A stretch of DNA of 64,000 bases, from assembly GCA_963521065.1 (NCBI GenBank), contig CAUQTI010000006.1:62001-126000 (forward strand), written 5' to 3'. The notes beneath the pieces were generated by a model. It ran no database searches. It was not told where the DNA came from and saw only the letters and a program-made list of their open reading frames with translations. The position numbers and the translations under genes are program-made. Below, piece after piece: positions 51,249-59,939 of this stretch. Every line of letters starts with the position of its first letter. Position 1 is the stretch's first letter. Source of the DNA: IOR16 sp963521065 (GTDB lineage: Bacteria; Bacillota; Clostridia; Peptostreptococcales; Anaerovoracaceae).

Positions 51249-53288
51249 ATGAAAGGCTTCAAGGGTATGGACCAAGAACACTTAATAAATGATGAGAATG
51301 AATTGATTTATGTTATTGATTTAGAAAACTATAATCTTCTTTTTTTGAACAAAGCTGCTAAAAAAAAGATGGGTTTAAGGGACGAAGAATACAAAGAAAA
51401 AAAATGTTACCAGCTTCTGCATGGCTTGTCAGAGCCTTGCTTGTGTTGTAAAAAGAACCTTTTATCATCCAATGAAATCTACAAATGGGAGAATTGTGCG
51501 CATAGAAAAGAAGCGTATTATTTAAAGCACAAGTTGGTGGACTGGAAAGGAAAGCTGGTAAAGCTTGAAACCGGTTTTCAAGCGATTGTAGAAGAAAATA
51601 AAGAGGATTCGCACGGTGAAATCGAATTAATATTGTTACAAGCGATTAATGATTTAATGAAGGAAGCTGATTTTTTTGAAGCGATGTACTTAGTCCTAAA
51701 AAAAATTGGGCAGATTTACAATGCAGAGTCCGTCTACATCGTGGAAATAGGAGCTGGAAGACAAGGAAAAATTTTATATAAATGGAATAAAAATGCGGAC
51801 ACAGATGAAAAAGCCTTGACGTTGCAGGATGAATTGCTGATTGGAAGCTGGAACCGCATCGGAAGAGGGAAAAAATGGAATGTACTCAGTATAGGAGAAG
51901 CATTACATATTGTCCCTATGGTGGATATTGAGTACGGAGACGGATATTTTGCGATTGAATGCATCGATGCAGGAGGGAAACAGCTCTCTCATATATTGCT
52001 GATTGGCCACGTCATTTTAAATGAAATCACGAAAAAAAACCTTCAAAACAAAATTGAATACATCAATAGATATGACGCCCTAACAGGCGTTTTTCAAAGA
52101 AAGCTATATTTGGAGCATCTACGGGGACTAGAAGAAAAAGAACCAAATATGCTGGGCGTGCTTTTAGCGGATATAAACGGGTTAAAGAAAATCAATGAAT
52201 ATTATGGAAATGCGCAGGGTGATGAGCTTCTGCAAATAACAGGAAACTTCTTGAGAGGGCAATTCGGTGTCGACTCTGTTTTTCGATTGAATGGGGATGA
52301 ATTTATTGTTTTATGTGAAAATATACAAAGAAAAGACTTTCATTTAAAAGTGCAGAGCTTAAAAGAAGACTTTGAAGAAATGAATTATTTTGGGGTTTCC
52401 GTTGGATATACTTGGTCAGAAAAGGAGTTTGATTTAAATCAGTTAATTGCGCATGCGGAAGAATCCTTGTATATAGAGAAGCAGAAAGCTTATGTAGATG
52501 AGGAAGCGTTTGTAAAACGGAACCGCCCAAAGCATGTGAATGAATTGCTTCGTTCGATTGGCAACAAAGAATATCAAATGTACTTGCAGCCTAAAAATGA
52601 CATGAATACGGGTGAGTTGATTGGCGCGGAAGCACTCGTGAGATATATGCATCCGCAGATGGGTATGATTCCGCCAAGTAAATTTATTCCTGCACTAGAG
52701 AGAGAAAGAACTATTCGCTACATTGATTTTTTCATGTACGAAGAAGTTTGTAAAATCATGGAGCAATGGCATAAAAAAGGGAGAAACCTTCTTCCTGTGT
52801 CTTTGAATTTTTCAAGAGCTACAATTCTTGAACGAGATTTTATGGAACAGCTCCTTTCTATTTATGAAAAATATGAGATTCCCTATAATTGTATTGAAAT
52901 TGAAATTACCGAAAGTATGGGCGAGCTGGAAAAAGAGACACTTTCGGAAATCAGTACACAAATGCGAGAAAAGGGTTTCAGAGTATCTCTGGATGATTTT
53001 GGATCACAGTATACGAATATGGCTATTTTAACAATTATGGATTTTGATACATTGAAGCTAGACCGTAGCTTAGTCAGCCGTTTGGAAAAGAGTCAAGAAA
53101 ATAGAATTGTAGTGCAGCATGTGATTGAGATGTGTAAGGAAATGGGTGTTCATTGTCTGGCAGAGGGTGTAGAAAACGAATTTCAAAAAAATCTCCTTCG
53201 TGAAATGGGCTGTGATTTTGCGCAAGGCTACTTGTTCAATAAACCGCTTCCCGTCAGTTCCTTTGAAGCACATTATTTTGCAAATTAA
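51249..53288 (+). CDS. PAS-GGDEF-EAL cyclic-di-GMP turnover protein
   Basis: The N-terminal 110 residues are PAS-like with a Cys-rich tail (EPCLCCKKNLL). A GAF-like region spans about 125-260. GGDEF lies at about 270-415 with the signature changed to LNGDEF. EAL lies at about 430-675 with GAEALVRY, LNFSRATI, EIEITES, SLDDFGSQYTN, TLKLDRS and AEGVENEFQ. The EAL acidic residues and Lys are in place, so phosphodiesterase activity is likely. Whether NGDEF is still a cyclase is uncertain. Start ATG 51249; ATG 51267 is possible. It starts 23 bases after the cheV terminator. Confidence 0.88.
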   Translation: MKGFKGMDQEHLINDENELIYVIDLENYNLLFLNKAAKKKMGLRDEEYKEKKCYQLLHGLSEPCLCCKKNLLSSNEIYKWENCAHRKEAYYLKHKLVDWKGKLVKLETGFQAIVEENKEDSHGEIELILLQAINDLMKEADFFEAMYLVLKKIGQIYNAESVYIVEIGAGRQGKILYKWNKNADTDEKALTLQDELLIGSWNRIGRGKKWNVLSIGEALHIVPMVDIEYGDGYFAIECIDAGGKQLSHILLIGHVILNEITKKNLQNKIEYINRYDALTGVFQRKLYLEHLRGLEEKEPNMLGVLLADINGLKKINEYYGNAQGDELLQITGNFLRGQFGVDSVFRLNGDEFIVLCENIQRKDFHLKVQSLKEDFEEMNYFGVSVGYTWSEKEFDLNQLIAHAEESLYIEKQKAYVDEEAFVKRNRPKHVNELLRSIGNKEYQMYLQPKNDMNTGELIGAEALVRYMHPQMGMIPPSKFIPALERERTIRYIDFFMYEEVCKIMEQWHKKGRNLLPVSLNFSRATILERDFMEQLLSIYEKYEIPYNCIEIEITESMGELEKETLSEISTQMREKGFRVSLDDFGSQYTNMAILTIMDFDTLKLDRSLVSRLEKSQENRIVVQHVIEMCKEMGVHCLAEGVENEFQKNLLREMGCDFAQGYLFNKPLPVSSFEAHYFAN

Positions 53289-53353
53289 ATGGTTGGAATA
53301 ACCAATAAATAGGAAAATTGGGGATAAATATAAAATTAATTCGACTTTTTTTG

Positions 53354-53382
53354 TTGAATTATTACAAAATATATGAGATAAT
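53354..53382 (+). promoter_or_regulatory. Sigma-A promoter before the sodium symporter
   Basis: TTGAAT at 53354-53359, a 17-base spacer and GATAAT at 53377-53382. The likely start point is about 12 bases before the hairpin at 53401. Confidence 0.65.
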
Positions 53383-53400
53383 AAAAGAATAAATAAAAAG

Positions 53401-53439
53401 AAAAACTCGTTAGGGTGAGATTCATCCGCGGGTTTTTTT
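53401..53439 (+). terminator. Intrinsic-terminator-like hairpin in the symporter leader
   Basis: AAAAACTCG / CGGGTTTTT (one G-U pair) encloses an inner 6-bp pairing GGGTGA/TCATCC and is followed by two more T residues. It may end the EAL-protein transcript or act as a leader attenuator for the symporter. Confidence 0.6.
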
Positions 53440-53461
53440 AAAGTGAATTGGGAGGTTTTTT

Positions 53462-54817
53462 GTGGAAGGACAAAGAAGTAATTTTTCAAGCAAGTTAGGC
53501 TTCGTATTAGCTGCGGCCGGCTCTGCTGTTGGTTTGGGAAATATTTGGAGGTTTCCGTATCTGGCAGCAAAATATGGCGGAGGAATCTTTTTACTCGTAT
53601 ATTTTATACTTTTAGTGACCTTTGGTTTTTCGCTTATGATTGCGGAAATTGCAATTGGAAGAAAAACGGGGCTCAGTGCGGTAAAAGCCTATGGTGAGTT
53701 AGATAAACGCTTTGGATTTGTAGGAGTATTAACCTCTCTGGTACCTATGATTATATTTCCTTACTATTGTGTTATTGGAGGATGGGTTGCTAAATATTTC
53801 GTCGCATTTGTTACCGGAGAAGCCGCTGCGGCAGCACAAGATGGGTATTTTACAGACTTTATTGCGCAGACTACACAGCCGATTATCTGGCTTCTGCTAT
53901 TTATGGGGGCAACCGCTGCAGTTGTAATGTGTGGGGTTGAAAAAGGCATCGAAAGTGCAAGTAAATTTATGATGCCGATTTTAGTTGTTTTGTCGATTAT
54001 TGTTGCAGTATTCAGTATCACTATGCCAGGCGCATGGGATGGTGTTCTTTACTATCTGACACCAGATTTTTCTAAGTTCTCAATAAAAACGGTATTAGGC
54101 GCTTTGGGACAGCTTTTTTATTCCATGTCTTTGGCAATGGGAATTATGATTACGTATGGTTCTTATATGAAAAAAGAAGCAGACTTAGAATCATCAGTGA
54201 AGCAAATTGAGTGGTTTGATGCTGGAATTGCGTTTGTTGCAGGTTTGATGATTGTTCCGGCGGTATACGCTTTTTCCGGCGGAGACGAATCTGCAATGAA
54301 TGCAGGCGCAGGACTCATGTTTATCACGCTTCCTAAGGTGTTTGCAGCGATGAAAATGGGAACGTTGATTGGCGGAATTTTTTTCCTTCTTGTATTTTTT
54401 GCTGCGTTGACATCTGCGATCTCTTTAATGGAAACGGTAGTTTCTATTGCGCAGGACCGTTTAAAATGGGGCAGAATAAAAGCTTCCATCATTATACTAA
54501 TCGGTTCTATGGCAATCGCTTTACCATCCACATTGGGATTTGGTATTTGGAGCCATATTGCACCGCTCGGAATGTCGCTGTTGGACTTTTTTGATTTTAT
54601 CAGTAACAGCGTTCTGATGCCTCTTGTTGCGTTTTTAACCTGTATCTTTGTAGGTTACTTTGTTAAGACAAAAACGATTTCAGATGAGGTAAGGATTTCT
54701 TCTTCCTTTAAACGTGAAAAGTTATTTGTCGTGGTTATTAAGTATATAGCACCGATTTGTCTCATTGTGATTTTAGTCAGTTATGTGATGGTCGGATTGG
54801 GATTGATTAGCATCTAA
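53462..54817 (+). CDS. Sodium-dependent transporter, NSS/SNF family
   Basis: The 451-residue protein has about 11-12 transmembrane helices and the family hallmark GSAVGLGNIWRFPYLAAKYG in helix 1; family members take up amino acids or amines with sodium. Substrate cannot be named from sequence. It begins at GTG 53462 after GGGAGG. The perfect palindrome at 54841-54872 terminates it. Confidence 0.92.
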   Translation: MEGQRSNFSSKLGFVLAAAGSAVGLGNIWRFPYLAAKYGGGIFLLVYFILLVTFGFSLMIAEIAIGRKTGLSAVKAYGELDKRFGFVGVLTSLVPMIIFPYYCVIGGWVAKYFVAFVTGEAAAAAQDGYFTDFIAQTTQPIIWLLLFMGATAAVVMCGVEKGIESASKFMMPILVVLSIIVAVFSITMPGAWDGVLYYLTPDFSKFSIKTVLGALGQLFYSMSLAMGIMITYGSYMKKEADLESSVKQIEWFDAGIAFVAGLMIVPAVYAFSGGDESAMNAGAGLMFITLPKVFAAMKMGTLIGGIFFLLVFFAALTSAISLMETVVSIAQDRLKWGRIKASIIILIGSMAIALPSTLGFGIWSHIAPLGMSLLDFFDFISNSVLMPLVAFLTCIFVGYFVKTKTISDEVRISSSFKREKLFVVVIKYIAPICLIVILVSYVMVGLGLISI

Positions 54818-54840
54818 TGAAATAAATAAAAAAACGATAA

Positions 54841-54872
54841 AAAACCAGAAGAATCGATTCTTCTGGTTTTTT
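54841..54872. terminator. Terminator after the sodium symporter
   Basis: AAAACCAGAAGAATC is followed at once by its exact reverse complement (54841-54870), then two more T residues. This is a perfect 30-base palindrome closing the symporter unit. Confidence 0.85.
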
Positions 54873-54989
54873 GTAATTCGAAATGCTATGCTGTAAACGT
54901 TTCCTCGGTGTAAAATATCGTTTGCATTGTTTCTTTAATCATGGGAAAATAGATTGAGAAATTTAGTGGAAGAAAGGGCGGTACAAACG

Positions 54990-55814
54990 ATGAAATTGAA
55001 AGTCGTATTAGACAACAACACCTATGTGGACGAGTATTATTATGGAGAGCCTGGCGTTTCTTATTACATAGAAGATGAAGGGGTAAGGATATTATTTGAC
55101 GTAGGATATAGCGATATTTTTTTGGAAAATGCAGATAAACTTGGGATTTCTGTTTCAGATTTGGATATTGTAGCCCTATCTCACGGGCATGATGACCATA
55201 CGAAAGGCTTAAGAGCTCTTTTTGAAAAGAGAGCTTCACTGTGTGATATAAAAAAAATGGTGCTCGTGACACATCCGGCTACCTTTGATAGAAAATTTTT
55301 AGACGGGGAAGAAATCGGCTGTCAGATGGATTTGAGTGAGGTTGCAAAACATACGAGGCTTTTATTGATGAAGGAACCATTTAAACTGAGCAGAAATATT
55401 ACATTTTTAGGAGAAATACCACGTCTTATGGCATTTGAAAAAATGGATAGCATCGGTATAAAAGAGGTAAAAGGGGAAAATACAGATGATTTTGTTGAAG
55501 AAGACAGTGCGTTGGTATTTCAAGGGAGTAAGGGCATTTATATTATAACAGGGTGCTCTCATAGCGGTATTTGCAATATCATTGAGTATGCAAAGAAAGT
55601 GACAAAAGAAAATCGAGTTTGCGCTGTTTTAGGAGGATTTCACCTCTTTAAAGCAGATTCTGAACAAGCACAATCTACAATTGAGTATCTTGAAAATCAA
55701 AATATTCCGGTGCTTTACCCCTGTCATTGCACTTCATTTGAAGTGAAAGCGGCAATGAATCAAAAGCTGAATGTAAAAGAAGTTGGAGTGGGATTGACAT
55801 TGGAATGGAGATAG
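54990..55814 (+). CDS. Metallo-beta-lactamase-fold hydrolase (COG1237 type)
   Basis: The metal-binding HxHxDH motif is LSHGHDDHTKG at about residues 61-71. The pattern ITGCSHSGICNII near residue 185 and PCHCTSFEVKAA are typical of the COG1237 subgroup; its substrates are varied. Length is 274. ATG 54990 has AAAGGGCGG upstream; no signal peptide is seen. Confidence 0.85.
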   Translation: MKLKVVLDNNTYVDEYYYGEPGVSYYIEDEGVRILFDVGYSDIFLENADKLGISVSDLDIVALSHGHDDHTKGLRALFEKRASLCDIKKMVLVTHPATFDRKFLDGEEIGCQMDLSEVAKHTRLLLMKEPFKLSRNITFLGEIPRLMAFEKMDSIGIKEVKGENTDDFVEEDSALVFQGSKGIYIITGCSHSGICNIIEYAKKVTKENRVCAVLGGFHLFKADSEQAQSTIEYLENQNIPVLYPCHCTSFEVKAAMNQKLNVKEVGVGLTLEWR

Positions 55815-55818
55815 AACG

Positions 55819-56664
55819 ATGGCACAAGAAAATATAGCAGAAAATGTGACAGCGGAGGTTGCAGCGGCAGGAAGTAAGCTGCTTGCAGAACCCGCGGCAT
55901 CCATCCTCATAAAAGTGGGGATGACAATTTTGATTTTGTTTATAGGGTATTTGATGATTTGTGTTTTAGCAGGAATCTTAAAGCGTGGGTTAAAAAAGAC
56001 AAAGATGGATGAGGTGCTTCACACTTTTTTTCTAAATTGCTTAAAAATGATTTTGTGGATTGTAATTTTAATTACTGCACTCAGCTATTTGGGGATTTCA
56101 CCAATGTCATTGTTAACGGTATTGGGGGCTGCGGGCGTTGCGGTTGCTTTAGCGTTAAAGGATAGTTTGAGCAATTTCGCCGGAGGCATTTTGATTATCA
56201 TTTCCAAGCCCTTTTCGAAAGGGGATTTGATTGAAGATATGCAGATATCCGGGAAGGTGGAGGAGATTGATCTTCTTTACACCACGCTGATCACCTTTGA
56301 TAATAAAGTGATTACGGTTCCCAATGGAAAGTTAGCAAATTCTACAATTATAAATTATTCAAGAGAGAGGAAACGGCGAGTAGATTGTCGATTCAGTGTC
56401 AGTTATGATACGGAGATTGAATTGGTGAAAGAGATATTAGAAACCGTTGCAGCTGCCAACCCTAAAGCCTTAAGAGAACCTGAGCCTTCAATTGGGGTCG
56501 CATCCTTGAATGAGCGTGCTGTTGAATTTGACTTGCGTGTATGGTGCATGACAGAGGACTACTGGGAGGTGTATTATTCTCTGCAGGAACAGGTTAAATT
56601 GGCATTTGATGTACACCATATTTCAATTCCTTATCCTCAGATGGATGTACATATAAAAAAGTGA
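55819..56664 (+). CDS. mscS: MscS-family mechanosensitive channel
   Basis: The 281-residue protein has three membrane helices; the pore helix reads AAGVAVALALKDSLSNFAGG. A soluble beta domain (KGDLIEDMQISGKVEEIDLL; TVPNGKLANSTIINYSRE) follows. It protects against osmotic downshock. It follows the previous gene by 4 bases. Confidence 0.93.
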   Translation: MAQENIAENVTAEVAAAGSKLLAEPAASILIKVGMTILILFIGYLMICVLAGILKRGLKKTKMDEVLHTFFLNCLKMILWIVILITALSYLGISPMSLLTVLGAAGVAVALALKDSLSNFAGGILIIISKPFSKGDLIEDMQISGKVEEIDLLYTTLITFDNKVITVPNGKLANSTIINYSRERKRRVDCRFSVSYDTEIELVKEILETVAAANPKALREPEPSIGVASLNERAVEFDLRVWCMTEDYWEVYYSLQEQVKLAFDVHHISIPYPQMDVHIKK

Positions 56665-56745
56665 CTGCAGCTTGCGTAAAATATTAGAAAGAGAAAGATG
56701 GTAAACAAAAAATTTATTTATCAGTAAAAAAATAGAAAAATATGC

Positions 56746-56774
56746 TTGACCGTTTTCATAGCTTGTGATAATAT
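56746..56774 (+). promoter_or_regulatory. Sigma-A promoter of the pyr operon
   Basis: TTGACC at 56746-56751, 17-base spacer and TAATAT at 56769-56774. Transcription should begin near 56781, where GATTT gives an early run of three T residues. The 56665-56745 stretch upstream shows nothing recognisable. Confidence 0.8.
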
Positions 56775-56812
56775 ATTGAAGATTTAAGTAGAAAACGAAA
56801 GGAACAGACAGA

Positions 56813-56980
56813 ATGCTTTTTATTCGAAGAAAAGAAATTAAAAAAAGAGCTTCTTACCCGACCATAGTCGGTCAATTCGTTTTTTCTATTTTTATCTCCA
56901 ATACAGTTACCTTGATTGAAAGTCTTCCTTTTTGGAAGACTTTTTTTTATATAGTGGAACCACTATTTTCTGCTATATGA
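56813..56980 (+). CDS. pyrBI-type leader peptide
   Basis: A 55-codon frame (MLFIRRKEIKK through FSAI) has AAAGGAAC at 56798-56805 and ATG 56813. It is rich in Ile, Phe and Lys codons, contains the U-rich tract, and reads straight through the terminator hairpin, ending 32 bases after its T run begins to fade. No protein function is expected; its translation would disrupt the terminator, as with the enterobacterial pyrL leader peptide. Confidence 0.6.
   Translation: MLFIRRKEIKKRASYPTIVGQFVFSIFISNTVTLIESLPFWKTFFYIVEPLFSAI
56858..56899 (+). promoter_or_regulatory. Pause hairpin and U-rich tract of the pyr attenuator
   Basis: CCGAC / GTCGG with loop CATA (56858-56871) precedes TTCGTTTTTTCTATTTTTAT (56876-56895). 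In E. coli pyrBI a hairpin plus U-rich run causes UTP-dependent RNA polymerase pausing; the layout here is the same, upstream of the terminator at 56919-56948. Confidence 0.6.
56919..56948 (+). terminator. Attenuator terminator of the pyr operon
   Basis: AAAGTCTTCC and GGAAGACTTT pair around a TTTTT loop and are followed by five more T residues. It lies within the leader reading frame and 178 bases before pyrB, so it is a regulatory terminator rather than an operon end. Confidence 0.85.
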
Positions 56981-57126
56981 AAGAAAAGATAAGGAAAGCT
57001 TCTTGTGCTGCAACGCGTCTTGGTTAAGTGCCGCATTGAGATAGTCAGGAAGCAGTGTTTTTACTGAATTATTGTATTTCTTTGCTTTAGAGAGATACAG
57101 GGCTTACAAGAGAAGGGAGAAAAAAT
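56981..57126 (+). other. Leader segment between pyr attenuator and pyrB
   Basis: About 146 bases with no gene. GCTTCTTG (56998-57005) can pair with CAGGAAGC (57048-57055, one wobble), and GCGTC...GCCGC lies inside. I find no PyrR anti-antiterminator consensus (GAGAGG with UCC). A pyrB site AGAAGGGAG precedes ATG 57127. Confidence 0.4.
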
Positions 57127-58056
57127 ATGTTAGAAGGAAGAAGTTTACTAGAACCAATGGATTTTACGGTAGAGGAAATGAATGAAATTTTTAAGTTGGC
57201 CGATGAAATTATAGAAAATCCAAAGAGGTTTCTGCATGCCTGTGATGGGAAATTATTAGCGACCTTGTTTTATGAGCCAAGCACGAGAACTCGATTTAGC
57301 TTTGAAGCAGCTATGCTTCGCCTGGGCGGGCAGGTAATTGGATTTTCTGAACCCAATTCCAGCTCTGTAGCAAAAGGCGAGAGCATTGCAGATACAATTC
57401 GTACAGTAGCGTGTTATTGCGATATCGCAGTCATGCGCCATCCAAAAGAAGGAGCACCAAAAGTAGCGGCGTGGAGTACGGAAATGCCGGTTATCAATGC
57501 AGGTGACGGCGGTCATATGCACCCGACACAGACCCTAACGGATTTACTTACAATTCACAGAGAGAAGGGGAGCTTTGAAAATCTGACAGTCGGCCTTTGC
57601 GGAGATTTGAAATTTGGAAGAACCGTACACTCTCTGATTAAGGCACTCTCTCGTTATAAGGGTGTAAAATTTGTCTTGATTTCACCAGAAGAGCTGCGCA
57701 TCCCTGAGTATGTGAGAAAAGAAATATTGATGAAGAATGAAATTCCTTTTAAAGAAGTGGAAAAGATGCAGGAAGTTCTTCCTGAGCTGGATATGCTTTA
57801 TATGACCAGAGTACAGAAGGAGCGATTCTTTAACGAAGAAGATTATATACGCTTAAAAGACAGCTATATACTGGATACTGACAAAATGGAGCTTGCAAAA
57901 AAAGATATGATGGTTCTGCACCCGCTTCCAAGAGTCAATGAAATTGCAGTAGAGGTGGATGACGACCCAAGAGCACTTTACTTCAAACAAGCAAAATATG
58001 GAATGTATGTGAGAATGGCGCTTATTATGAGCTTGCTCGGTGTTGAAGTAAACTAA
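57127..58056 (+). CDS. pyrB: Aspartate carbamoyltransferase catalytic chain PyrB
   Basis: PyrB makes carbamoyl-aspartate from carbamoyl phosphate and aspartate. The 309 residues show the carbamoyl-phosphate motif EPSTRTRFSFE, HPTQTLTDLL at about 134-143, and HPLPRVNEIAVEVD near the end. Its length and motifs follow the enterobacterial catalytic chain, and a regulatory chain gene (pyrI) follows, so the holoenzyme is likely allosteric. Confidence 0.97.
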   Translation: MLEGRSLLEPMDFTVEEMNEIFKLADEIIENPKRFLHACDGKLLATLFYEPSTRTRFSFEAAMLRLGGQVIGFSEPNSSSVAKGESIADTIRTVACYCDIAVMRHPKEGAPKVAAWSTEMPVINAGDGGHMHPTQTLTDLLTIHREKGSFENLTVGLCGDLKFGRTVHSLIKALSRYKGVKFVLISPEELRIPEYVRKEILMKNEIPFKEVEKMQEVLPELDMLYMTRVQKERFFNEEDYIRLKDSYILDTDKMELAKKDMMVLHPLPRVNEIAVEVDDDPRALYFKQAKYGMYVRMALIMSLLGVEVN

Positions 58057-58150
58057 AAATAGAGAAAACTGTAATTGAAATCGACGCCCAAAATACGGAT
58101 AAATCCGTTCAAAATAGGGGCAGAAAGAGTTATAATAGGAGGGAATATAA

Positions 58151-58633
58151 ATGGTAGTGATTAACAGTATAGAAAAAGGGATTGTGATTGATCACATTAA
58201 AGCTGGATTGGGAGCTAAAATCTTAAATTATTTGGATATTGATGCAGAAAAACATTCGGTTGCCTTTTTAATGAATGCGAGCAGTGGAAAATACGGCAAA
58301 AAAGATGTAATCAAAATTGATAAAGTCATTGACGTGGATTTAGCCGTCTTAGGTCTGATTGACCCTGACTGTACGGTAAATATCATTGAAGACCACATTA
58401 TTTCCAAGAAAATCAAACCGGAAATGCCCAAGACAGTGAGCAATGTAATCCGGTGTAAAAATCCGAGATGTGTTACCTCAGTCGAAGCAAATGCACCGCA
58501 TATTTTCCATCTGATCAATGAGAAAAACAGAGAATACCGCTGTGAATACTGCGATGATATCGTGAGCATGAAGGGAGACAATGTAAATGAAATTGTGCAT
58601 AAGAAATGGGATGGTAATCAGTCCGTTAAATAA
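58151..58633 (+). CDS. pyrI: Aspartate carbamoyltransferase regulatory chain PyrI
   Basis: PyrI binds CTP/ATP and bridges PyrB trimers. The 160-residue product starts INSIEKGIVIDHI, and its zinc site is complete: CKNPRC, then CEYC near the end. TAGGAGGG precedes ATG 58151. The 94-base gap after pyrB contains a small ACGGA/TCCGT hairpin (58095-58108). Its end overlaps pyrC by 47 bases. Confidence 0.96.
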   Translation: MVVINSIEKGIVIDHIKAGLGAKILNYLDIDAEKHSVAFLMNASSGKYGKKDVIKIDKVIDVDLAVLGLIDPDCTVNIIEDHIISKKIKPEMPKTVSNVIRCKNPRCVTSVEANAPHIFHLINEKNREYRCEYCDDIVSMKGDNVNEIVHKKWDGNQSVK

Positions 58634-59900
58634 CTTAGAAAAATTGGCTGATGTATATATTGAAGAAGGAATCATTACAGATATTACATCCCCCGGCGAA
58701 AGAAAAATTACTAGCGAATATCAGGAAATTTCAGCATCGGGGAAGTGGGTTGTGCCAGGTCTGATTGACCTTCACGTTCATTTTCGTGAACCGGGATATG
58801 AATATAAAGAAGACATTGCAAGCGGCTGTAAAGCCGCTGCAAAGGGTGGGTTTACTACAGTTTGCCCTATGCCAAATACAAACCCTGCAATTGACAGCCC
58901 GGATAGGGTGGCGTTTATAGCCAAGAAAGCGGAAGAAGCGGGAAGTGTACGGGTATTGCCGATTGGAGCAATTACACTGGGGCAAGACGGAAGTGAACTG
59001 TGTGATTTTGAGGCAATGAAAGCCGCATCTGGCTCTATTTTTGCACTGAGTGAGGATGGAAAGTCTGTCATGGATTCCCGCCTTATGAAGAAGGCGATGG
59101 AAAAGGCAAAAACATTGGATTTGCCGATTTTTTCCCACACGGAGGACATCGCACTTGCAAAGGGTGGTGCAATGAATGAGGGAGAAACGGCACAAGCGGC
59201 AGGGATTGTGGGTATTCCGCCGGAAGCAGAGGAAATCATCGCAGCGAGGGACATGCTTCTTGCAAAGAATACCGGATGTAAACTGCATCTTTGCCATATC
59301 AGCACAAAAGGGAGCGTAGAGCTGATTCGTCAGGCAAAACGGTATGGGATACCGGTTACCGCAGAAACGGCACCACATTATTTTACCTTGACAGAACAGG
59401 ATGTTCTGCAAGGAAAAGACGGAGAGAAAAAGCCGCATCCAAATTGGAAAATGAATCCGCCTTTGCGTTCAGAGGAAGATTGCACAGCAATTAGAAACGC
59501 GTTGCGGGATGGAACCATCGATGTAATCGCCACAGATCACGCACCCCATCACAGTGAAGAAAAGGAGAAATCTTTTTCTGAAGCACCGTTTGGCATTCTT
59601 GGGCTAGAAACAAGCTTTGCATTAAGCTATACCGCGCTGGTCAGAAGCGGAATTTTAACGCCAAAGGAATTGATTTTCAGAATGAGCACAACTCCTGCAA
59701 AAATTTTAGGAATTGACAGAGGTATCATTGAAGTAGGAAAGGCAGCCGACATTGCGATTATCGATGTAGAAAAGGAATATGAAATAGGCCTTGACTCTTT
59801 TGCCTCGAAGTCGAGAAATACACCGTTTATCGGGCGAAAAGTTTTTGGAGAGATTTTCTGCACAATGGTTGACGGAAAGGTCGTTTACTCGTTACAATAG
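58587..59900 (+). CDS. pyrC: Dihydroorotase PyrC (type I)
   Basis: PyrC closes carbamoyl-aspartate to dihydroorotate. The 437-residue product shows the metal HxH motif DLHVHFREPG, MPNTNPAID, HLCHISTKGS and DVIATDHAPHH, as in the Bacillus-type enzyme. The start ATG 58587 lies inside pyrI with GGGAG upstream; residues from this start (MKLCIRNGMVISP) match the family's N-terminus. Confidence 0.95.
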   Translation: MKLCIRNGMVISPLNNLEKLADVYIEEGIITDITSPGERKITSEYQEISASGKWVVPGLIDLHVHFREPGYEYKEDIASGCKAAAKGGFTTVCPMPNTNPAIDSPDRVAFIAKKAEEAGSVRVLPIGAITLGQDGSELCDFEAMKAASGSIFALSEDGKSVMDSRLMKKAMEKAKTLDLPIFSHTEDIALAKGGAMNEGETAQAAGIVGIPPEAEEIIAARDMLLAKNTGCKLHLCHISTKGSVELIRQAKRYGIPVTAETAPHYFTLTEQDVLQGKDGEKKPHPNWKMNPPLRSEEDCTAIRNALRDGTIDVIATDHAPHHSEEKEKSFSEAPFGILGLETSFALSYTALVRSGILTPKELIFRMSTTPAKILGIDRGIIEVGKAADIAIIDVEKEYEIGLDSFASKSRNTPFIGRKVFGEIFCTMVDGKVVYSLQ

Positions 59901-59908
59901 GGAATAGG

Positions 59909-59939
59909 ACTGCCCCAAATACAAATTTGAAGAGGCAGT
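59909..59939 (+). terminator. Hairpin after pyrC
   Basis: ACTGCC / GGCAGT with an inner CAAAT/ATTTG pairing, then TTTATTATAG. A second hairpin AAGGTTGAA / TTCAACCTT follows at 59969-59991. Both lie in the 139-base pyrC-pyrF gap; they look like a weak terminator and a processing or stability structure. Confidence 0.45.

Noticed and set aside
56981..57126. PyrR-binding antiterminator loops
   Set aside because: GAGAG appears at 57091 (TTTAGAGAGATA) but the paired UCC side and lower stem of the PyrR consensus are missing.
58731..59438. Long minus-strand frame (235 codons) opposite pyrC
   Set aside because: Composition is Cys/Phe/Arg-rich as expected for an antisense frame, and pyrC motifs on the plus strand are complete.
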